DNA of 64,000 nt from Betaproteobacteria bacterium (GCA_009777245.1 WRMF01000003.1:1-64000); one strand, 5' to 3'; shown: positions 19,319-28,884, counted from the first letter of the stretch. The notes: a model not told the origin generated them from the letters alone. A program made the numbers and translations.

Positions 19319-20680
19319 ATGAACGATGACATCAAGCACGCAGGCAATGAGGACAGCCAGCATTCCCAGTTCACGCTCCTGCGGGAACGTCGTTTCTGTC
19401 CGCTTTTTATCACCCAGTTTTTGGGCGCGTTCAACGACAATGCTTACAAAAACGCCTTGTTGGTGCTGCTGGTCTTCGGAACGGTCGCATGGACGGAAAT
19501 GAAGCCGGAAGTGCTCGCTAATCTCGCTGCCGGTCTTTTCATTCTGCCGTTTTTCCTGTTCTCCGCCACCGCCGGACAATTCGCGGACAAATATGACAAG
19601 GCCTGGCTTGCGCGTCGGGTCAAGGCGCTTGAAATTATCATTATCGCACTTGCGGCTCTTGGCTTCTGGCTGCACAGCCTGCCGGTTCTTCTGGCCGCGC
19701 TTTTTCTCCTTGGGCTGCAATCCACCCTATTCGGGCCTGTGAAATACGCGATTCTGCCGCAGCACTTACGAGCCAATGAACTCGTGGGCGGCAACGCGCT
19801 TGTGGAAGCGGGAACTTTCGTCGCCATTCTGTTCGGCACGCTCGCAGGCGGGCTGCTCGCCGGAATGGATAACGGCATTATCTGGATTGTCGTTGTCTGC
19901 TTTATCGTGGCGATCACAGGATTTCTTGCGAGTTGCCGGATTCCCGCCGCGCCCGCGCCCGCGCCGGATTTGAAAATTTCGCTCAATCCCTTTGCCGAAG
20001 CCTTGCGCTGTATTGGTCTCGCGCGTCGGAAACGCAGCGTTTTTCAGTCAGTCCTTGGTATTTCATGGTTCTGGGCTTATGGCATACTGGTGTTGACCCA
20101 GCTTCCCGCATATACCAATATAGTTTTGGGTGGAGATGAAAAATTGCTGACGGCATTGCTTGCGGTGTTTTCGGTAGGCATCGGCGCGGGGTCGTTAATC
20201 TGCGAGAAGCTGACCCGCAGGCGCGGCAAGGTCGTGGAGCCGGGATTGGTTCCGATAGGGGCGCTTGGCATGACGATTTTCGGGCTTGATCTGGCGCTTG
20301 GCGCTCCTGCCAACGCTTCCGGCGAGTTGCAGCCTTTATCTGAAATGCTGCTTCAGGGAAGCGCCTGGCGCGTTTTTATTGATCTCCTGCTTCTGGGCGG
20401 CTTTGGAGGGCTTTATTGCGTGCCGCTTTACGCGCTCGTGCAACAACGCAGCAAGGCCGAATATCGCGCAAGGGTCATAGCCGCAAACAACATCCTTAAT
20501 TCGCTTTTCATGGTCTTGATTTCAGTCGCCGCCAGCGTGTTTTTGGGTTGGGGGTTCAGCATCCCGATGCTCTTTTTGTGCGTCGCCTTGCTGCACGGCG
20601 TAGTCACGATCTACATCTTCAGCGTCGTGCCGGAATTTTTAATCCGCGCAATGGTGTGGCTGGGGGTCAGGGATCAGTAA
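19319..20680 (+). CDS. lplT: MFS transporter, lysophospholipid transporter LplT-like
   Basis: FLGAFNDNAYKNALLVLLVF, LFGPVKYAILPQHL; same cluster as aas. Confidence 0.85.
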   Translation: MNDDIKHAGNEDSQHSQFTLLRERRFCPLFITQFLGAFNDNAYKNALLVLLVFGTVAWTEMKPEVLANLAAGLFILPFFLFSATAGQFADKYDKAWLARRVKALEIIIIALAALGFWLHSLPVLLAALFLLGLQSTLFGPVKYAILPQHLRANELVGGNALVEAGTFVAILFGTLAGGLLAGMDNGIIWIVVVCFIVAITGFLASCRIPAAPAPAPDLKISLNPFAEALRCIGLARRKRSVFQSVLGISWFWAYGILVLTQLPAYTNIVLGGDEKLLTALLAVFSVGIGAGSLICEKLTRRRGKVVEPGLVPIGALGMTIFGLDLALGAPANASGELQPLSEMLLQGSAWRVFIDLLLLGGFGGLYCVPLYALVQQRSKAEYRARVIAANNILNSLFMVLISVAASVFLGWGFSIPMLFLCVALLHGVVTIYIFSVVPEFLIRAMVWLGVRDQ

Positions 20681-20752
20681 TCAGCGGACAGGGATCAAAA
20701 AACCCTCCTGTGTCATCCTGCGCGAAGTCGCAGGATTTGTATTCTGGCATTT

Positions 20753-20880
20753 GGTTGGGGTTCGCGCGATGCGCTCATCCCAACCTACGCGCTGTTCCAA
20801 AAATTGCGGAAATGACCATATGCCCTCTCGTATTTCAGCAAGCTCGGTAGGTTGGGGTGAGCGGTACGCGAACCCCAACA
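20753..20880. repeat. Inverted pair of GTAGGTTGGGGTGAGCG...CGAACCCCAACA repeats
   Basis: GGTTGGGGTTCGCGCGATGCGCTCATCCCAACCTAC at 20753-20788 and inverse copy at 20846-20880. Confidence 0.75.
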
Positions 20881-21118
20881 TTGAAGCTGCCGCAAACGCC
20901 TTTGAAATCGTGCTAACTTCCAGGGCGCTCTTCATTTCAGCTTGACGACATCGCCTCTCAGTCGCCTCTCGCACTGGCGTGTGCAGGTGTTATACTTCAC
21001 AAATCGTGCACCGAATCGGCGTTGTGCCTGATTTTGCGCTCAAGCAGGCGGCTCCGCCATATGCGGGCTGCTTACCTTTTACGTTAGCCAGCTCTGGCGC
21101 TGGCCAAGGAGAAGAAAA

Positions 21119-21355
21119 ATGACCAAAGAAGTATATATGCATTTGCAGCACAGCGAATCCGTGGTGGCGCAAATGGCCGCGACTGTTTTTGCCGGTCTGA
21201 TTCAGGGACAGAAAGTGAACCCCGCTGATGAAGAGGAGCTGGTGGAACGATCCATATCCATTGCCATCAAGCTCGCGAACCGGGCGGAGCAGCTCATCAA
21301 AAGCGATGAAGAGTGGATAAAAAAAGACACCGGCTTAGCTTTCCTCGGAGGATAA
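21119..21355 (+). CDS. Hypothetical 78-aa protein
   Basis: ATG preceded by AAGGAGAAGAAAA (strong SD); MTKEVYMHLQHSESVVAQMAATVFAGLIQG. Confidence 0.65.
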   Translation: MTKEVYMHLQHSESVVAQMAATVFAGLIQGQKVNPADEEELVERSISIAIKLANRAEQLIKSDEEWIKKDTGLAFLGG

Positions 21356-21362
21356 CCAGTCA

Positions 21363-21390
21363 TTGAGCCACCCCGTTCTTTGGGACGGGG
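21363..21390 (-). repeat. Short hairpin repeat (R1-like), ends GTGGCTCAA
   Basis: Reverse complement CCCCGTCCCAAAGAACGGGGTGGCTCAA. Confidence 0.55.
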
Positions 21391-21402
21391 GGGCATCAAG
21401 AA

Positions 21403-22152
21403 TCACTCCAGCCAGATCAAACTTGCCATGCGGCCTGTCGCTCCGTCGCGGCGGTAGGAAAAGAAGCGTTCAGGCTCAGAGAAGGCGCAGTATTCACCGC
21501 CGAAGATACGGGTCGCGCCGACGGCATTCAAGCGTTGGCGGGCAAGGGCGTATAGGTCGGCATGATATTTTCCCTGCGTTGCTGCGGGAAAAAATGCGCC
21601 AGCAGCATCTGGACTTGCCGCAAGAAAGGCGGTTCTAACCTCGTCTCCAACTTCAAAGGCATTTGCTCCAATGGCAGGGCCTAGCCAGACAAGGATATTC
21701 GCGGGATCAGTCCGCATGGCATTCAGAGTGTTTTCCAGCACGCCCGCCGCCAGTCCGCGCCATCCGGCATGAGCGGCGGCAACGACGCTGCCTGCCTGAT
21801 CGCAGAACAAAACCGGCAGGCAGTCGGCTGTCATGATGGTGCAAACCTGCCCGGGCACACGACAAATAGCGGCATCCGCGCGCGGCGGGCGGGAAAAATG
21901 TTCGCCGGAAATGACAATAGCCTCGGCGCTGTGGACTTGCTCCAGCCAAACAGGCTCATTGGGCAGATGCGCGACAAGCCTTGTCCGGTTTTCTTGCACG
22001 GACATCGGATCGTCGCCTGTGTGCAGACCCAGATTGAAATTCGCGTAAGGCGCGTTACTGACCCCGCCGTTTCTGGTGGTTTGCAACGCCTTGACAGACG
22101 CCGGAGCAGGCCAGTCCGGCAAAAGGAACGCGGGCGGCGTTTTATCGCTCAT
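21403..22152 (-). CDS. pgeF: Peptidoglycan editing factor PgeF / YfiH laccase-domain protein
   Basis: TADCLPVLFCDQAGSVVAAAHAGWRGLAAGV. Confidence 0.93.
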   Translation of the reverse strand: MSDKTPPAFLLPDWPAPASVKALQTTRNGGVSNAPYANFNLGLHTGDDPMSVQENRTRLVAHLPNEPVWLEQVHSAEAIVISGEHFSRPPRADAAICRVPGQVCTIMTADCLPVLFCDQAGSVVAAAHAGWRGLAAGVLENTLNAMRTDPANILVWLGPAIGANAFEVGDEVRTAFLAASPDAAGAFFPAATQGKYHADLYALARQRLNAVGATRIFGGEYCAFSEPERFFSYRRDGATGRMASLIWLE

Positions 22153-23104
22153 CGCGCATTGCCTCTAATTCAAGCAGCAAATTTGTCATATCGTCCGGCA
22201 GGGCGGATTCAAAACAGAGAATTTCGCCCGTGACCGGATGCTGCAAAGTCAGGCGGCTGGCATGGAGCGCCTGCCGGGGAAAAGTCGGCAGATTGGGGCG
22301 CGCCCGCCCATAGACGGTATCGCCCAGCAAGGGGTGTCCGATATGCGCCAGATGCGTCCTTATCTGGTGGGTGCGCCCGGTTTCCAGACGACAAAGCAGC
22401 AGAGTCGCGCCGGAAAAACGGCGCTCAACCCGGTAATGGGTAATGGCAGGCTTGCCGCGTCCGGTGACTGCCATTTTGGTGCGGCAGGCAGGATGTCGGC
22501 CTATGGGAGCCTCAATATGCGCATTGCGCCGCACTTCGCCCATCGCCACGGCAAGGTATTCGCGCTTGACGCTATGTTCCTGCAATTGACGGATGAGATG
22601 GGTTTGCGCCGTCAATGTGCGGGCGACAACCAAAAGTCCGCTGGTGTCCTTGTCCAGACGGTGCACAATTCCGGCGCGCGGGATGTGGACGAGCGCCGGA
22701 TCGTAGTGCAGCAGGGCATTCAGCATGGTTCCGCGCCAATTACCGCTGCCGGGGTGGACTACCAGTCCGGCAGGTTTGTTGATAATCAACAAGTTTGAGT
22801 CCTGATAGCGAATATCAAGCCGGATCGCTTCCGGTTCCGCAGGCAAGTCCCGCGCTTCCAGGCGGGGGCAAAGCAAAAGCGTTTCGCCGCCTTTTAACTT
22901 GCGGCGGGTTTCCGTGACCGGCTCATCATCAATCGAAAGAAACCCGGCCTTGATCCATTCCTGCAAACGGCTGCGGGAATAACGCGGAAACAAACGGGCG
23001 AGCGCCTGATCAAGCCGCATACCCGCAAATTCTGGCGGACATTCGGCCTCTATCGGCGTCTCACCTGGGCTATAATTGTCGGGATATTCTTCTTGAGGTT
23101 CCAT
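22142..23104 (-). CDS. rluD: 23S rRNA pseudouridine synthase RluD
   Basis: S4-like domain; GIVHRLDKDTSGLLVVARTL. Confidence 0.95.
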   Translation of the reverse strand: MEPQEEYPDNYSPGETPIEAECPPEFAGMRLDQALARLFPRYSRSRLQEWIKAGFLSIDDEPVTETRRKLKGGETLLLCPRLEARDLPAEPEAIRLDIRYQDSNLLIINKPAGLVVHPGSGNWRGTMLNALLHYDPALVHIPRAGIVHRLDKDTSGLLVVARTLTAQTHLIRQLQEHSVKREYLAVAMGEVRRNAHIEAPIGRHPACRTKMAVTGRGKPAITHYRVERRFSGATLLLCRLETGRTHQIRTHLAHIGHPLLGDTVYGRARPNLPTFPRQALHASRLTLQHPVTGEILCFESALPDDMTNLLLELEAMRDER

Positions 23105-23920
23105 ATGTGGAGTTTAACGCGAAAGATGATGCTGGCGCGGTTTGCGCTTGTCGTCTTGCCGATCCTGTGTCTTTCCGCCTGTGGCCTATTGCCGGAGGAG
23201 ATTGACCGGACTGCCGACTGGTCGGCGGCTCGCCTTTATACCGAGGCCAAGTCTGCCTTCAATGACGGCAACTGGGAAGAGGCGTTAAAGTTTTACCGGC
23301 GGTTGGAATCCCGCTTTCCTTACGGGCGTTACGCGCAGCAGGCGCAGATGGAAGCCGCCTACGCAAACTGGAAGGACGGCAATACCGCCGCCGCGCTGGC
23401 GGATTGCGACCGCTTCATCAGATTGCATCCCAATCATCCCCATCTGGATTACATGTATTACCTTAAAGGTTTGATAACCTTCAATGACGACCTGGGTTAT
23501 ATGGGGTATTTCAGCAGCCAGGATCAAAGCGAGCGCGACCCCAAGGCGGCGCGGGAATCTTTCGATACCTTCAAGGAACTGATAGCCCGCTTTCCCGACA
23601 GCAAATACGCAGCGGACGCGGAAGTGCGGCTCAATTATCTGGTCAATGCCCTGGCTTCGTATGAAGTGCATGTGGCGCGCTACTATTTCAAGCGCGAAGC
23701 CTATCTGGCCGCCGTCAACCGAAGCCAGTACGTGTTGAAAAATTATCCCAGTACTCCGGCGCAGGAAGAAGCAGTCTTCATCATGATGAAGGCTTATGAA
23801 AAACTGGGCATGGAAGATTTGCGCGTCGGCGCGGAGCGAATCATGCAACTCAATTACCCTGATAGCCGTCTTTATGTCGAAGGCATGGAGCGGAAAAAAG
23901 CATGGTGGGAATTATTCTGA
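23105..23920 (+). CDS. bamD: Outer membrane assembly lipoprotein BamD
   Basis: Lipobox LSAC; TPR-like repeats with RFPYGRYAQQAQMEAAYANWK. Confidence 0.95.
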   Translation: MWSLTRKMMLARFALVVLPILCLSACGLLPEEIDRTADWSAARLYTEAKSAFNDGNWEEALKFYRRLESRFPYGRYAQQAQMEAAYANWKDGNTAAALADCDRFIRLHPNHPHLDYMYYLKGLITFNDDLGYMGYFSSQDQSERDPKAARESFDTFKELIARFPDSKYAADAEVRLNYLVNALASYEVHVARYYFKREAYLAAVNRSQYVLKNYPSTPAQEEAVFIMMKAYEKLGMEDLRVGAERIMQLNYPDSRLYVEGMERKKAWWELF

Positions 23921-23938
23921 TGTGTCGCTTGGCTGAAT

Positions 23939-25705
23939 ATGCTTGATTCCCTGACGAATGATCCTCGCGTCGTTTTGACCGATCTTTTGCGTCGCGCATT
24001 GGCGAATGTCGCGCCGGAGGCGGATATTCCGGTCATGCTGGAGAGGCCGCGTGTCGCCGCGCACGGCGATTTTGCGACCAACATTGCCATGCAGTTGGCA
24101 AAACAGATGAAGAAAAATCCAAAAGAACTGGCGGAGAGGTTGGTGGCGGAGTTGCCCGCTTCAGGATTGGTGCAAAAGGTGGAGATAGCCGGAGGATTCA
24201 TCAATTTCACCATAGCCCCGCTTGCCAAGGCAGGCGTGGTTCTGAAGGTTCTTGAGGCAGGCGATGATTACGGGCGCTCGGCTCAGGGCGGCGGTCGCAA
24301 GGTACTGCTGGAATTTGTCTCCGCCAATCCGACCGGGCCGCTCCATGTCGGGCATGGGCGCGGCGCGGCCTATGGCGCGTCAATCGCCGACTTGCTTGCC
24401 TTTGCCGGTTGGGACGTGACAAGCGAGTATTACGTCAATGACGCCGGACGGCAAACCGACATCCTTGCCTTGTCAACCTGGCTTCGTTATCTGGGGCTGC
24501 GAGGGATTGCCGCAGATTTGCCGCCCAACGCCTATCAGGGCGATTATGTTGGCAAAATGGCGGCAAGTCTGGCGGAGAATGAAGGAGATCGCTATCTTCG
24601 CGCCGCTCTCGAAGTGATGGAAGGCGTGCCGGCATTGCCCGCGCCGGAGCGCGAGGATGATGCCGCCAAGCATGAACGGGAAGCGCATCTGGATGCGTTG
24701 ATTGCAAACGGGAAAAAACTGCTGGGCGAAGACTGGCAGGCCGTGCATGACTTCGTATTGGCCGAGCAACTCGCGGACGGACGGAGCGATCTGGAAGAAT
24801 TCGGGGCGCGCTTCGACATCTGGTTTTCCGAAAAGGCGTTATTCGATACGGGGCTGGTGGCGCGTTCCGTGGCGCTTCTGGAAGAAGCGGGGCATATTTA
24901 TCTTCAGGACGGCGCAAAATGGTTTCGTTCTTCAGCCTTCGGCGATGAAAAAGACCGGGTGGCGCAGCGCGAAAACGGGCTATATACCTACTTCGCTTCC
25001 GATATCGCCTATCACCTGAACAAATACGAGCGCGGATTTGATCGGATGATCAACATCTGGGGCGCGGATCATCACGGCTACATTCCGCGTGTCAAGGGGG
25101 CGCTCCGCGCTCTGAATCTGGACGCGGACAGGCTTGATGTGGTTCTGGTGCAATTCGCGTCGCTTTATCGCGGCAAAGAGAAAGTTTCCATGTCGACCCG
25201 CTCCGGCGAATTTGTCACTCTGCGCGAATTAAGGAATGAAGTCGGCAATGACGCCTGTCGGTTCTTCTATGTGTCGAGGAAGGCCGATCAGCATCTGGAT
25301 TTTGATCTGGAACTGGCCAAAAGCCAAAGTAACGACAATCCCGTTTACTATATCCAGTACGCCCATGCCCGCATTGCTTCCGTATTTCGGGAGTGGGGTC
25401 TTGATCCCGCCGTCCTGAAGTCGGCTGATCTGGCCTCTTTTTCCGAGCGCGAATTGGCTCTGGCTTCGGAAATTTCGCGCTTCCCGGAAGTGATCGAGGC
25501 CGCTGCGGAAGACTTGTCGCCGCATCAGGTGGCGTTTTATCTCAAGGATTTGGCAACCTGCTTTCATGCCTGGTATAATGCCGATAGGATACTGGTTGAG
25601 GACGAGCCTGCGAAAAACAGGCGGCTTGCGCTGGCGGCTGCCACGCGGCAGGTAATCAGAAACGGGATGAACATTCTGGGCGTTTCCTGCCCGGACAGCA
25701 TGTAA
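23939..25705 (+). CDS. argS: Arginyl-tRNA synthetase
   Basis: ANPTGPLHVGHGRGAAYGASIADLL, WGADHHGYIPRVKGAL. Confidence 0.97.
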   Translation: MLDSLTNDPRVVLTDLLRRALANVAPEADIPVMLERPRVAAHGDFATNIAMQLAKQMKKNPKELAERLVAELPASGLVQKVEIAGGFINFTIAPLAKAGVVLKVLEAGDDYGRSAQGGGRKVLLEFVSANPTGPLHVGHGRGAAYGASIADLLAFAGWDVTSEYYVNDAGRQTDILALSTWLRYLGLRGIAADLPPNAYQGDYVGKMAASLAENEGDRYLRAALEVMEGVPALPAPEREDDAAKHEREAHLDALIANGKKLLGEDWQAVHDFVLAEQLADGRSDLEEFGARFDIWFSEKALFDTGLVARSVALLEEAGHIYLQDGAKWFRSSAFGDEKDRVAQRENGLYTYFASDIAYHLNKYERGFDRMINIWGADHHGYIPRVKGALRALNLDADRLDVVLVQFASLYRGKEKVSMSTRSGEFVTLRELRNEVGNDACRFFYVSRKADQHLDFDLELAKSQSNDNPVYYIQYAHARIASVFREWGLDPAVLKSADLASFSERELALASEISRFPEVIEAAAEDLSPHQVAFYLKDLATCFHAWYNADRILVEDEPAKNRRLALAAATRQVIRNGMNILGVSCPDSM

Positions 25706-25709
25706 GGAA

Positions 25710-26219
25710 ATGAAAATGCGAAACAAGGAACAAGGCGGGATGCTGATCGGAATTTTCATCGGCCTGGTGTTTGGAGTGGCGATTGCTGCAGCCGTGATTT
25801 GGTACGTCAACAAGATACCGATACCCTTTGTCGAAAGGGAGTCGGCTGCGCGCGCCAGTACAAGCGATGTGCCCATGAATTTGCCCGGAAAGCCGGGGGA
25901 CGCCGCGTCTGACGCCGCGAATAAAACCGCCGCGCCGCCTGCCGGAGTCGCCAATGCGTTACCGGAAGTTACATCTGCCGCGCCGGAAAAAAGGCATTAT
26001 CTGCAAGCAGGCTCCTTCTCCAATCCGATAGAGGCGGACAACCTGAGAGCCACTTTGGCGATGCAGGGAATAGAAGCCAATGTGCGGCAAGTGATCCTGC
26101 AGAACAAAACCTATTACCGGCTGATGCTGGGGCCTTATGAAAAAAAGGCGGACGCCGACCAATCGAGCGCCAGACTGGCTCTGTTGGGCATCGAAACCTT
26201 ACTTGTCAATCAGGAGTAA
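25710..26219 (+). CDS. SPOR domain-containing protein
   Basis: N-terminal TM; YLQAGSFSNPIEADNLRATLAMQGIEANVR...YYRLMLGPYEKKADAD. Confidence 0.88.
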   Translation: MKMRNKEQGGMLIGIFIGLVFGVAIAAAVIWYVNKIPIPFVERESAARASTSDVPMNLPGKPGDAASDAANKTAAPPAGVANALPEVTSAAPEKRHYLQAGSFSNPIEADNLRATLAMQGIEANVRQVILQNKTYYRLMLGPYEKKADADQSSARLALLGIETLLVNQE

Positions 26220-26223
26220 ATTC

Positions 26224-26853
26224 ATGACAAACATGCTTTCTTTTCGCAACCTGTTCGTTGGCGCAATTTTGCTGCTGTGTCTGTCCATTGCCCCGGCTCA
26301 CGCGGCAGACGGCGTGAAGGTTGAGCGGTTATCTCGCGCCTTTCCCAAGGCGCATCCGGAAAAAATCGAGGTGATCAAGTTCTTTTCCTACGCCTGCGGA
26401 GGTTGCAACAGTTTTAATCCGGTCTTCACGAAGTGGGCGAAATCCCAGCCTGCCGATGTATCTTTTCGTCGCGTCCCGGTTGCCTGGGATAGCCGCCAAT
26501 GGAGCAATCTTTCCCGTCTTTACTACACGCTGGAGGCGTTGGGCGAATTAGAACGCCTGGATAGAGCCGTTTTTGACGCATGGCACAAGGAGCGCAGAAA
26601 TGACCTTGTCACGGAAAAGGGCGCGGCGCGCTGGTATGTGAGCAAAGGCGGCAATGAACAGAAATTCCTGGCGGCATACAAGTCTTTCGGAGTGGCGAGC
26701 AAGGTGAGCCAGGCCGAGAATCTGGCGAATGGCATGGGAATTGACAGCGTGCCGACATTGGTTGTCGAAGGGCAGTACAGGATACAGGGGGGCGACTTTG
26801 GCGCAGTATTGAGAGCAGCCGATGAATTGATTGAGCGCGCGCGAAAGCGATGA
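26224..26853 (+). CDS. dsbA: Thiol:disulfide interchange protein DsbA-like, CGGC active site
   Basis: Signal peptide; FFSYACGGCNSFNPVFTKWAK; cis-Pro GIDSVPTLVVEGQY. Confidence 0.9.
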   Translation: MTNMLSFRNLFVGAILLLCLSIAPAHAADGVKVERLSRAFPKAHPEKIEVIKFFSYACGGCNSFNPVFTKWAKSQPADVSFRRVPVAWDSRQWSNLSRLYYTLEALGELERLDRAVFDAWHKERRNDLVTEKGAARWYVSKGGNEQKFLAAYKSFGVASKVSQAENLANGMGIDSVPTLVVEGQYRIQGGDFGAVLRAADELIERARKR

Positions 26854-26891
26854 TTTCGCGCAAGCGAAAAAAGTAGTTCCGCGCAAGCGCA

Positions 26892-28031
26892 ATGGTCACA
26901 CTGGCTTTTGTCCTCTACAAATACTTCCCTTTCGGCGGGTTGCAGCGCGATTTTTTGCGAATCGCGTTAGCCTGCCAGCATAGAGGCGCGGATATTCGCG
27001 TCTACACTCTGTCTTGGCAGGGCGATTTGCCCGCAGGGTTTGATCTTCGCATTCCGCCGTCCGCTTTTCGCGCGCTTGCCAACCATAGTCGTTATGAAAA
27101 ATTTAATGCCTGGCTTGCCGCCGATCTCGCGGATGATCCGGTATCCAGAGTGATCGGCTTCAACAAAATGCCGGGACTGGATGTTTATTACGCTGCCGAC
27201 CCTTGCTATGCGGAAAAGGCGAAGACTTCCCGCAGCCCTTTATATCGTTTTCTTCCCCGTTACCGGCATTTTGCGGCGACGGAGCAGGTAGTGTTCGCGC
27301 CGGAAGCCAGGACGCGGATTCTGATGATTTCCGCGCTCCAGAAGCCTTTTTTCCAGCGGCATTACGGAACGCCAGAGGCTCGTTTTCACTTGCTGCCGCC
27401 GGGGATTGAGCATGATCGGCGGCGTCCCGATGCAGCAGAGGCCGCTCTCATTCGCGCTGATTTTCGCAGTGAATTTGGCATTTCGCCGGACGATTTAGTG
27501 TTGCTGCAAATCGGTTCCGGCTTCAAGACCAAGGGCTTGGATCGCGCCTTGAAAGCCGTCAAGGCATTGCCTTTTGCCCTGCAAAGCCGAGTTCGCCTGA
27601 TTGCCATCGGACAGGACGCGCCCGCGCCGTTCCTGCGATTGGGAAAAAAACTGGGGCTGTCCGAGCAATTTTCCATTCTCGCCGGACGCGACGACATACC
27701 CCGATTCCTGCTCGGCGCGGATTTGCTCATTCATCCGGCGTACCATGAAAATACCGGTACTGTGCTTCTGGAAGCGTTGCTTGCCGGTTTGCCGGTGCTT
27801 ACGACCTCTGTTTGCGGCTATGCTCATTACATTACAGATGCCGGAGCGGGAAGGGTATTGCCGGAGCCGTTTCTTCAGGCGAACCTGAATCGCGCTCTGG
27901 AAGAATTGTTGACTGACCCGGATGAGCGGCGTCAAGCTATGGAAAATGCTCTGGTTTACGCGCAAACGGCGGATTTGCACGCCTTGCCGGAAGTTGCGGC
28001 GGACTTGATTCTGGATGGGTTATGCGACTGA
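26892..28031 (+). CDS. waaG: Glycosyltransferase family 4, LPS core glucosyltransferase WaaG-like
   Basis: KYFPFGGLQRDFLRIA; LIHPAYHENTGTVLLEALLAGLPVL. Confidence 0.9.
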   Translation: MVTLAFVLYKYFPFGGLQRDFLRIALACQHRGADIRVYTLSWQGDLPAGFDLRIPPSAFRALANHSRYEKFNAWLAADLADDPVSRVIGFNKMPGLDVYYAADPCYAEKAKTSRSPLYRFLPRYRHFAATEQVVFAPEARTRILMISALQKPFFQRHYGTPEARFHLLPPGIEHDRRRPDAAEAALIRADFRSEFGISPDDLVLLQIGSGFKTKGLDRALKAVKALPFALQSRVRLIAIGQDAPAPFLRLGKKLGLSEQFSILAGRDDIPRFLLGADLLIHPAYHENTGTVLLEALLAGLPVLTTSVCGYAHYITDAGAGRVLPEPFLQANLNRALEELLTDPDERRQAMENALVYAQTADLHALPEVAADLILDGLCD

Positions 28032-28843
28032 CGCTTCTTGAACCCTTCCGAACGCTTTGGGCGGGAAAAGACGCTTTTGCCGAAGTGGAAAGGCTTTCCG
28101 GCAAGGTATACCGCGTCATGCCGGGCAGACGCACCTTGCGAGTGGAAATTGCGGGCGAAGGATATTTTGTCAAGATACATCACGGAGCTGGCTGGCGCGA
28201 GATTTTCAATAATCTTGTCCGGGGGCGTTTGCCAGTGCTGGGAGCTGGGCAGGAATGGCAAGCCCTGACGCGACTGGCGGAAGCAAATGTTCCGAGCATG
28301 ACGGCGATAGCTTTCGGCGAGCAGGGCTGGAATCCGGCAAGGCGGCGCTCATTCATCATTACACGGGAAATCGCGCCTGCCGTCGACCTGGAAGCATATA
28401 CCCTGAATTGGCGCGAATCGCCGCCTGCATCTACCGAAAAACGCGCCTTGATTGCCGAAGTAGCCCGCATGACGCGCCAAATGCACCTGACCGGTGTCAA
28501 CCATCGGGACTGCTATATTTGCCATTTTTTGTGGCAGAGAACGACTGCGCCATCCGGTTTTGCGGAAAAGATTGTCCCCAGGCTTTTTTTGATTGACCTG
28601 CATCGCGCTCAGGTTCGTGCCGCAGTGCCGCGCCGCTGGCGGGACAAGGATCTGGCAGCGCTTTATTTTTCCGCGCTGGAAATCGGTCTCACCCGCCTTG
28701 ATCGCTTTTACTTTCTGCGAATATATTTTGCCAAACCGCTGGCCGATATTTTTCGTCAGGAAGCGACATTGCTGGCCTGGCTGGAACGGGAGGCTCTGCG
28801 CCTGAAAACGCGGTTTCAGAAGAAATTCGGCGGGCAGTTATGA
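28022..28843 (+). CDS. waaP: LPS core heptose(I) kinase
   Basis: GKVYRVMPGRRTLRVEIAGEGYFVKIHHGAGW; GVNHRDCYICHFL. Confidence 0.9.
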   Translation: MRLTLLEPFRTLWAGKDAFAEVERLSGKVYRVMPGRRTLRVEIAGEGYFVKIHHGAGWREIFNNLVRGRLPVLGAGQEWQALTRLAEANVPSMTAIAFGEQGWNPARRRSFIITREIAPAVDLEAYTLNWRESPPASTEKRALIAEVARMTRQMHLTGVNHRDCYICHFLWQRTTAPSGFAEKIVPRLFLIDLHRAQVRAAVPRRWRDKDLAALYFSALEIGLTRLDRFYFLRIYFAKPLADIFRQEATLLAWLEREALRLKTRFQKKFGGQL

Positions 28844-28884
28844 AACCTATAGTTCGTTTCAATAAAGCGGCTATCAGAGATAGT

